From: Amphibacillus sp. MSJ-3
GTDB taxonomy: Bacteria; Bacillota; Bacilli; Bacillales; Amphibacillaceae
Direction of reading: 5' to 3'
Assembly: GCF_018919165.1 (NCBI RefSeq)
Contig: NZ_JAHLQM010000006.1
Location: 27,497-91,496, forward strand
Length of the DNA stretch: 64,000 nucleotides
A program made the position numbers and the translations under genes. Positions 58,414 through 64,000 of this stretch are shown in pieces (position 1 is the stretch's first letter; every line of letters starts with the position of its first letter). The notes beneath the pieces are model-generated. The model was not told the DNA's origin. It did no database searches and saw only the letters and a program-made list of their open reading frames with translations.

Positions 58414-59037
58414 ATGCAATCATTATCTAAGCGGCAAGAAGCTATTTTAAATTTTATTAAAGAACAAGTTAGCTTAAAAGGGTATCCACCTTCTGTCCGT
58501 GAGATTGGTGAAGCTGTTGGACTTGCATCTAGCTCAACAGTTCATGGACATTTAGCTCGACTCGAGAAAAAAGGTTATATTAGACGTGATCCCACGAAAC
58601 CACGTGCAATTGAAATTATTAAAGATGATCAACAAGAGGGTGTACCTAAAGATAAGGCAATTTTTGTACCGATAATTGGAAAAGTAACAGCTGGATTACC
58701 TATTACTGCAATTGAAAATGTCGAAGAGTTTATCCCCCTACCCTCTTCTATTTCTCAGCTAGATTCAAGGTTGTTTGCGCTTGTTATCGATGGCGATAGT
58801 ATGATTGAAGCTGGAATATTAAATGGAGATGTCGTTATTGTCAAACAACAACAAACGGCGAATAACGGGGATATCGTTGTAGCAATGACAGAAGATGATG
58901 AGGCCACTGTCAAACGATTCTTTAAAGAAGATCATCAAATTCGCCTACAACCGGAAAATCCTACAATGGAACCATTAATCTATGATAATATTTCTATATT
59001 AGGTAAAGTCATTGGAGTTTATCGTAAAATGGTCTAA
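58414..59037 (+). CDS. lexA: SOS repressor LexA
   Basis: Transcriptional repressor of the SOS response (207 residues). The N-terminal winged helix ([23 protein letters not shown]) binds the box upstream. The self-cleavage site is Ala93-Gly94 (TAGLP), and the catalytic pair is Ser129 (DGDSMIEAG) and Lys167 (ATVKRF). GGACGGAGG precedes the ATG. Its own promoter carries a perfect LexA box. Confidence 0.97.
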   Translation: MQSLSKRQEAILNFIKEQVSLKGYPPSVREIGEAVGLASSSTVHGHLARLEKKGYIRRDPTKPRAIEIIKDDQQEGVPKDKAIFVPIIGKVTAGLPITAIENVEEFIPLPSSISQLDSRLFALVIDGDSMIEAGILNGDVVIVKQQQTANNGDIVVAMTEDDEATVKRFFKEDHQIRLQPENPTMEPLIYDNISILGKVIGVYRKMV

Positions 59038-59091
59038 TCAATTGATCCTTCACTTAGGGGGGTCTTGCCAACAGTTAATCAACTGATCATT

Positions 59092-59130
59092 GTCCAGCTA
59101 ATGAAAGTATCCATCCTAACTTAGCTGGAC
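59092..59130 (+). terminator. lexA terminator
   Basis: GTCCAGCTAA and TTAGCTGGAC arms (10 bp), followed by a T-rich run. Confidence 0.8.
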
Positions 59131-59164
59131 TTTCTCTTTTAACCCATCTTCAACAATTCATTCT

Positions 59165-59959
59165 TTACAGTTCAACAATGAAGCTTTCAAATCCATCTAT
59201 TCTTAGCTCTTTCACTCGATGCTGGGCATTTTCTACCTGACGATATGCTCCAGCAATAACTCGGTAATATCGCTCATTTTGATATGGATATGGTAGAATA
59301 TAACTTTCATAACCTTTACTTTTCAATATTAAAACTTTCTTTCTCGCTTTGCTTTCTTCTAAAAATGAACCGACAACAACACGATAAAATGGATCATCGT
59401 ATAAGGGCAGTTGAGTTTGCTTTAGATCTAATGCATTGGCAACTCCTTTTGCATAACTGGTTGCCAAATTTCTTAACCAATTGAGATCCTGCAATCGTTT
59501 GCGATCCATTTGCTGATCAAGATATATATATCTAGTTTTGACAGCGGACATCTTTGTAGCTTTCAATGTATCTAACTCCGTCTGCTTTTTACCACGATCT
59601 TTCCAACTCATTTCGGTGATTATCGTATCATGAATTTCCTTTCTTACATGTTCTGTATGTGATTTATTTAGAAAGTCACCAGCTAAAATATAGCTCTCAA
59701 AACCTGCTTCTTCACCTACGTTCATATAAATACTTAAATATAAATCCGCTCCCCACATATTAGCTTCTGTTATTCTTCGTTTAGATGTTATCTTTTCATC
59801 TTTTGTTCTTGATAACTTTACGGACACTCCTTGATAGTTTTTAGTTAAATAATCACTAATTAATTGTCCAATTAATATGGGGAGGTTTCTAAAATATACC
59901 CTATTGATAACTGTCCCTGAATCAACGACACTATAGCCGGGATCAATATAAATCTTCAT
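59165..59959 (-). CDS. CwlC-like amidase domain with two SPOR repeats, metal site lost
   Basis: A 264-residue protein laid out like B. subtilis CwlC: an Amidase_3 fold and two SPOR repeats (FYRVVVGSFLEESKARKK and YYRVIAGAYRQVENAQHR). Where active enzymes have DPGHGG it has DPGYSV (Tyr9), and where they have SIHxN it has SIYMN (Tyr78). No Glu is found at the two acidic positions. All four metal or catalytic residues thus appear lost while the fold is kept. This suggests a non-enzymatic peptidoglycan-binding role. The ATG at 59959 is used; an upstream one has no ribosome site. Confidence 0.8.
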   Translation of the reverse strand: MKIYIDPGYSVVDSGTVINRVYFRNLPILIGQLISDYLTKNYQGVSVKLSRTKDEKITSKRRITEANMWGADLYLSIYMNVGEEAGFESYILAGDFLNKSHTEHVRKEIHDTIITEMSWKDRGKKQTELDTLKATKMSAVKTRYIYLDQQMDRKRLQDLNWLRNLATSYAKGVANALDLKQTQLPLYDDPFYRVVVGSFLEESKARKKVLILKSKGYESYILPYPYQNERYYRVIAGAYRQVENAQHRVKELRIDGFESFIVEL

Positions 59960-60095
59960 TTTGTTTAAAAGCTCCTTTTTCATATTCATACGTTACAATT
60001 TGATTCAAGCTTGGACTTCTAACGTAGAAAATAACACGTTTTATAAAAAAGATGCTATAATTTCAATTAAATATATTAATTGGGGGACAAGAATT

Positions 60096-60731
60096 ATGAT
60101 TGTAGAGAAAAGACAATTACTCATATCCTTAATCCTTTTTCTAATCTTGATTGCTGCTTGTAGTGATAATAGTCAAGAAATGAATAACGAAACAATTCCT
60201 TATCCCGAAGTTGAGGAAAATCCGATCGTCACGATTACTATGGAGGACGATCAAGAAATAATCATTGAGCTCTTTCCAGATATTGCGCCTAATACTGTCG
60301 CTAATTTTATCTCATTAATTGAGGATGGCTTTTATGATGGTTTGGTTTTTCACCGTGTCATTCCAGAATTTATGATCCAAGGTGGTGATCCGCAAGGGAA
60401 TGGCCTGGGTGGACCAGATTATTCAATTGCAGGTGAGTTTTCAGAAAATATGTTTGAGAATAACCTCAGTCATGATCGTGGTGTTATTTCTATGGCACGC
60501 ACCCAATCACCCAACTCTGCAGGATCACAGTTTTTTATCGTGCAAAAAAAATCTACACATCTGGACGGACAATATGCTGCTTTTGGACAGGTGATTGAGG
60601 GAATGGATGTTGTCGATCATATTGCTAATCTTAAGCGTGATAGCGACGACAAACCATTGGTAGAATACGCGATGAAATCAGTAACAGTTGACACGAAAGG
60701 TGTAAAATATCCTGATCCGATTAAACAATGA
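60096..60731 (+). CDS. Cyclophilin-type peptidyl-prolyl isomerase, lipoprotein
   Basis: A 211-residue exported foldase. The N-terminus KRQLLISLILFLILIAACSD is a lipoprotein signal with the lipobox IAAC (Cys about residue 22). The cyclophilin domain has FHRVIPEFMIQGGDPQGNGLGG, SMARTQSPNSAGSQFFI and LDGQYAAFGQVIEGMDVV. It is attached to the outer face of the membrane, where it probably helps secreted proteins fold. The ATG at 60096 is 9 bases after GGGGG; a longer frame from 59961 is unsupported. Confidence 0.93.
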   Translation: MIVEKRQLLISLILFLILIAACSDNSQEMNNETIPYPEVEENPIVTITMEDDQEIIIELFPDIAPNTVANFISLIEDGFYDGLVFHRVIPEFMIQGGDPQGNGLGGPDYSIAGEFSENMFENNLSHDRGVISMARTQSPNSAGSQFFIVQKKSTHLDGQYAAFGQVIEGMDVVDHIANLKRDSDDKPLVEYAMKSVTVDTKGVKYPDPIKQ

Positions 60732-60954
60732 CTTCCACTTCTTTTGATATAAGCGTTAATTCTCATAAACAAAAAGTCTAATCGCTTTTTCTTGAAGAAT
60801 TGTCATTATATGATCATTAACCCAAACGAAAATATACAAATCAATCGGGCTAATGATGGATCAACCCCCTCTTCCTCATTTCAATAAAGTGAAATTTAAA
60901 TTAAGGATCTGAAGGGACAAAAAAACCTACTGAATGAGCTTTCATTTCATTTTT

Positions 60955-61536
60955 TTAATGAGTTGTCCCTTCACTATCCTCATCACTATATATTATTTCC
61001 CTGATCCTAAAGTACTCTTTTTGTAGAAGACCCATGTGAACAACATCATGCCATTGTCCATTTCTAAATAAACTTTGTCTGCTGGTTCCCTCAATTTGAA
61101 AACCGGTTTTTGTGTACAACCGAATAGCCCTATTATTAAATGCAAATACCCTTAGAGAAATTCGATGGAGATTCATTTCATAAAAACCATAGTCCAATAA
61201 CAAACTCAAACCCTCTGAACCGTAACCTTTGCCCCAATAATCTCGTTCTCCTATCTCAATAATACACTCAGCATTTCTGTTTTTATAATCAATGTTAGTT
61301 AATGTTAAAATGCCAATCGGACTTTCATTTTCCTTTTCAATCATAAGATAACTTTTTGTTGTAGGTGGTCCCAAAATAACGTGTTCTACAAATTCTCTCG
61401 TGGCGTCGATCGGATAAATATCTAAAGAAGGATTAGTAGAATACATCACTTCTAAATCATTTCTCCACTTGTTATAATATACAGTATCTTCCATCGTCAT
61501 CTTTCTCAATCTCACTCTTGATGATTCAAATAACAT
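60955..61536 (-). CDS. GNAT acetyltransferase, RimJ/RimL-like
   Basis: A 193-residue N-acetyltransferase. RVRLRKMTMEDTVYYNKWRND starts the domain. YWGKGYGSEGLSLLLDYGF is the acetyl-CoA loop (R/Q-x-x-G-x-G/A form), and VFAFNNRAIRLYTKTGFQIEGTSRQSL is the C-terminal signature of the RimJ/L and SpeG-like group. Substrate is unknown. It is isolated from neighbours, with about 640 bases of empty spacer upstream. Confidence 0.9.
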   Translation of the reverse strand: MLFESSRVRLRKMTMEDTVYYNKWRNDLEVMYSTNPSLDIYPIDATREFVEHVILGPPTTKSYLMIEKENESPIGILTLTNIDYKNRNAECIIEIGERDYWGKGYGSEGLSLLLDYGFYEMNLHRISLRVFAFNNRAIRLYTKTGFQIEGTSRQSLFRNGQWHDVVHMGLLQKEYFRIREIIYSDEDSEGTTH

Positions 61537-62174
61537 AATGATCGCTCCTCTTTTAAAACTTTGGCTTCGTATCTATAGTAAATCAAGCAAAAAATCACAT
61601 GGGAATTTTCTAACTTTCTAAAATTTTATTCCATCCCAGTCATTACTAGAACAATCAAGTATATAGATGTTATCACTGATATTTTTATCATCAGTACTTG
61701 GAATCACAAAGTTCCACTATTTAATCTATAATTCATAAGTAATCATACTTCTAGCTAATTTTCTTTCAACAAATATTTTAGGCAGCTTTTATCCAGAACT
61801 CTATACAAAAATTGAAAACTATTGATCTCGGCCTAATATCCCCATTCATACCATTTAAGCCTGATAGTTTCCACAATAGGACCGTAAATACCTCTTAACT
61901 TTGTCCTTACTTGACTCATTTAAGAAATAATTATTTTAGGTACTCCTTAAATACAAATAAGAGGAAAGTTACTTTTCACATCATTATAATCCCTTCCTAT
62001 AATTCTTCGTGGATCGGTTTTTTTATAAATTTTGGTGGCTAGCTGATAAAATCATCATTTATAACAAAGTAAACGAAATCATGAAAATATCGTATTTCTT
62101 GCGGTCGACTACTTTTAACTGATAGACTATGACATATAATTATATGTTGATACACCGATTAAGGAGGAACAATT
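61537..62174. other. 638-base spacer; perfect palindrome near its right end
   Basis: No coding frame with a ribosome site was found. ACATATAATTATATGT (62132-62147) is a perfect 16-bp palindrome 27 bases before the TTG of the next gene. It contains a TATAAT that could be the -10, so it could be an operator. The rest is AT-rich and featureless to me. Confidence 0.5.
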
Positions 62175-62993
62175 TTGGTTAATGAATCGAAAAAGCTCTA
62201 CAATGAAGCACTACGTGTTTTAAAACAAACAAGTCGCACATTTTATATACCCATTACTTTACTAAAGCCACCTTTAAAGAAGACTGTTACTTCAGCCTAT
62301 TTATGCATGCGGGCAATTGATGAAATTGAAGACCATGAAGAACTACCCGCAGAGACAAAAACAACACTTTTAAATCAAATAAGTCACTTGTTACATCATA
62401 CCTTCGATCCCAAAGCTTATAATAAACTGATTGATCCATATAGAGATAAGCTTCCTGAGGTAACAATAAGATTCAATGATTGGTTAAAGATTTGTCCAAA
62501 AGGGATTATTGATAAGGTAAAAGAAGCAACCGCAATAATGGCATCTGGGATGGCGAAATGGGTTGAAAAGGATTGGGTTATTTCAACAAAGGAAGATTTA
62601 GATGAATATACTTACTATGTTGCAGGGCTCGTTGGGGTTATGCTTTCGGATATTTGGAAATGGTATGATAATACAAACACAGATCCCGAGTTGGCCATTG
62701 CATTTGGCCGTGGCTTACAAGCTGTGAATATCTTACGTAACCAGGAAGAGGATCTAGAGCGTGGTGTTAACTTTATACCGAACGATTGGAGTCGATCTGA
62801 TTTGTTTCAGTATGCGAAGAAAAATCTCAATTTAGCTGAACAATATATTGAAATGATAAACAACAAAAATATCACAACATTTTGTAAAATTCCTCATAAG
62901 CTTGCAGAGAAAACTTTATCTGTTATGAAAGAGGGCCGTGAAAAAATGACACGTGAAGAAGTAAATATAATTGTTGATCAAGTGACAAAATAA
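62175..62993 (+). CDS. Squalene/phytoene synthase family protein
   Basis: A 272-residue trans-prenyltransferase-like protein. The first acidic motif is intact as DEIED (residues 49-53). The second reads NILRNQEEDLERG, where the first Asp of the usual DxxxD is Asn189. TSRTFYIPITLL, AGLVGVMLSDIW and NFIPNDW support the family. It may join farnesyl diphosphate units into a C30 product, consistent with the mevalonate genes here, but the Asn leaves activity open. The start is TTG, 7 bases after AAGGAGG. Confidence 0.82.
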   Translation: MVNESKKLYNEALRVLKQTSRTFYIPITLLKPPLKKTVTSAYLCMRAIDEIEDHEELPAETKTTLLNQISHLLHHTFDPKAYNKLIDPYRDKLPEVTIRFNDWLKICPKGIIDKVKEATAIMASGMAKWVEKDWVISTKEDLDEYTYYVAGLVGVMLSDIWKWYDNTNTDPELAIAFGRGLQAVNILRNQEEDLERGVNFIPNDWSRSDLFQYAKKNLNLAEQYIEMINNKNITTFCKIPHKLAEKTLSVMKEGREKMTREEVNIIVDQVTK

Positions 62994-63118
62994 GTATGGG
63001 GCCTGTTAAAGATAAGCTCGATACCGTGCCTAAACATATATGAAGCGAATAAAGTACTCTAGGCGAAAATAAAGCTTGTATGAATAGTAATGTAATGGCA
63101 ATTATTCACCGTCATTAA

Positions 63119-63378
63119 TACTATAAAGCAAAACTTCAATCGGTGGGGCTTAGGCTTACAGGTCGTAATGGGCTTAGTCTACCTTCCCCTCCCCTACTGA
63201 CTGGGACTACGATTACACGTCCCATTGAAAACATTTGTTACTACCCCAAGGGAATGACCTAAAGGCCCTTGAACCAATCGTACCCTACCGTCAGTTGATC
63301 TCCCACCCACAATCCTTCGTTTCCTTCGAATGCTTGAGTGGGAGTCTACCTGACATTTGCACTGCGATAAAGAAAAAC
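63119..63378 (+). repeat. Dispersed structured repeat, long copy D
   Basis: CTATAAAGCAAAACTTCAAT is followed by a CGGTGGGG arm and CCCCTACTGACTGGGAC. One degenerate ACACGTCCCATTGAAAACATTTGTTAC unit (split by substitutions) comes next. AACCAATCG, then the second hairpin opening CCGTCAGTTGATCTCCCACC and closing GAGTGGGAGTCTACCTGACA, and CACTGCGATAAAG complete it. It begins about 120 bases after the prenyltransferase stop and precedes an IS200/IS605-type region. Confidence 0.75.
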
Positions 63379-63459
63379 GCTCCATCGCTACATAAGAATC
63401 ATTGTACTGTGTTCAAAAGTTTAACTTTTACTAACAATGATGACTGTATGGAAGTCAAT

Positions 63460-63600
63460 GGACTCGTGTAGGAAAAGCACGAGTCCAAGGATCCGGTAAG
63501 AAAATTTCAGGAATGTTAGGCTAAAGAAGCCACATCCTTTGCACCCGAAGCCCTACCTAGGGAAAGACTGCCAACTGTAGTGCAAGTCAGTGAACTTAGA
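63460..63600 (+). other. Structured spacer, possible relic of a second TnpB element
   Basis: A perfect 9-bp hairpin (GGACTCGTG/CACGAGTCC, 63460-63486) is followed by GTTAGGCTAAAGAAGCCACATCC (63518-63540). That stretch resembles the 3' tail of IS200/IS605 elements, where GAAGCC leads into a hairpin. It is in plus orientation, opposite to the TnpB gene, and lacks a coding frame. The identification is weak. Confidence 0.35.
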
Positions 63601-63652
63601 GGGCAAAACATAAGCTTTATTCATGATTCACATGATTTAAATAATTGGAGAC

Positions 63653-63777
63653 GTGAACTACCCACCACTTATTGACCTTGCGGTCTAATTGAAGTGGGGG
63701 CTTCTCGACTTATCGCTGCTTTTACTAGCCAACGAAAACTGACCGAGCTAACCCTCTTGTTCCAAGAGTTTTTGTTT
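63653..63777 (-). ncRNA. Omega-RNA (reRNA)-like tail and right end of a TnpB element
   Basis: On the minus strand, directly after the tnpB stop, the sequence includes GCGATAAGTCGAGAAGCC. The hairpin CCCCCACTTCAATTAGACCG...AAGTGGTGGG and then TAGTTCAC (63653-63660) follow. TnpB guide RNAs end in such a hairpin, and the element's right end follows it. The adjoining 16-20 bases at 63633-63652 would then be the guide. The fold is inferred by eye. Confidence 0.75.
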
Positions 63778-64000
63778 CTATGCTAATAAGCGTAATCCCT
63801 CATTTTTGATATTGATTGCTGAATTGTGGTCACGATCTAGCACAAAACCACAAGAACAATGGTATGTACGTTCAGACAAGGACATTTTCTTTTCAGCACC
63901 ACAGCATGAACATTTCTTAGTGGAAGGAAACCATTTATCTATTTTGATAAGCTGTTTCCCTTGTTCTTTTAGCTTGTATCCTAAGAAAGTAGTGAACATG
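63778..64000 (-). CDS. tnpB: RNA-guided nuclease TnpB, IS200/IS605 family (3' part only)
   Basis: The C-terminal 73 residues of TnpB; the gene continues beyond the window. KIDKWFPSTKKCSCCGAEKK and HCSCG form the CxxC...CxC zinc finger. LDRDHNSAINIKNEG contains the last RuvC Asp (DRDxNxAxNI). The stop is followed by the omega-RNA-like tail. The internal Met at 63999 should not be taken as the start. The RuvC nuclease residues visible here are intact, so the gene could be active. Confidence 0.92.
   Translation of the reverse strand, partial: MFTTFLGYKLKEQGKQLIKIDKWFPSTKKCSCCGAEKKMSLSERTYHCSCGFVLDRDHNSAINIKNEGLRLLA

Noticed and set aside
59040..59090. Possible short repeat variant after lexA (CTTCACTTAGGGGGG)
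   Set aside because: The left arm resembles variants E and F, but no matching right arm or AATCGGG tail was found.
63194..63471. Two overlapping frames of 63 and 78 codons on opposite strands
   Set aside because: They fall inside repeat copy D and its flank; composition follows the hairpin structure and neither has a ribosome site.

Overview
The window is a low-GC Gram-positive (Bacillota) chromosome, best matched to a fermentative or alkaliphilic/halophilic member of the Bacillaceae. An Amphibacillus/Halolactibacillus-like organism is my inference; I could not test it. The reasons are AT-rich DNA, strong AGGAGG-type ribosome sites, Bacillus-type regulation (a LexA box, CIRCE, a T-box), and gene order from lexA to parC that follows Bacillus subtilis. 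Two traits are unlike B. subtilis: upper mevalonate-pathway genes, and an Enterococcus-type V-ATPase operon whose proteolipid keeps the full sodium-binding residue set.

Layout. 1-10.5 kb: a cut-off MFS transporter, HMG-CoA reductase, HMG-CoA synthase and acetyl-CoA acetyltransferase (acetyl-CoA to mevalonate), an alkyltransferase, a two-gene chromate-type transporter, a YndM-like membrane protein, htpG under a CIRCE operator, and an IDEAL-domain protein. 10.8-19.5 kb: the nine-gene V-ATPase operon ntpFIKECGABD, read leftward. 19.6-29.6 kb: cvfB, a YqxD protein, ilvA, Mn-pyrophosphatase, proBA behind a T-box, a branched-chain aminotransferase, a GltC-like regulator and msrA. 29.6-36.5 kb: hisZGDB-AFI with hisJ divergent; hisH is missing from its usual place. 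36.7-39.2 kb: a flavin reductase, a small membrane protein and a decayed IS1182-type transposase.

39.2-59 kb is the block syntenic with B. subtilis: parC, parE, a frameshifted yneT remnant, plsY, folE2, yidD, yneQ, yneP, a tandem AAA+ ATPase, aconitase, a PAS histidine kinase, yneF, sirA, tkt, ynzC and lexA. yneA and yneB are absent between ynzC and lexA. 59-64 kb holds a CwlC-like amidase that has lost its metal-binding histidines, a cyclophilin lipoprotein, a GNAT acetyltransferase, a squalene/phytoene-synthase-family protein, and the 3' end of a TnpB gene with its omega-RNA-like tail.

The most unusual feature is a dispersed, structured intergenic repeat family. There are four long copies (about 4.98, 44.5, 55.1 and 63.2 kb) and at least two short variants (23.5 and 28.9 kb). 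Flanking sequence is conserved while the central stem changes sequence and keeps its pairing. Several genes start with TTG or GTG, supported by ribosome-site spacing; in HMG-CoA synthase the TTG start also restores the family's residue numbering. No rRNA, tRNA, CRISPR array or prophage was seen.
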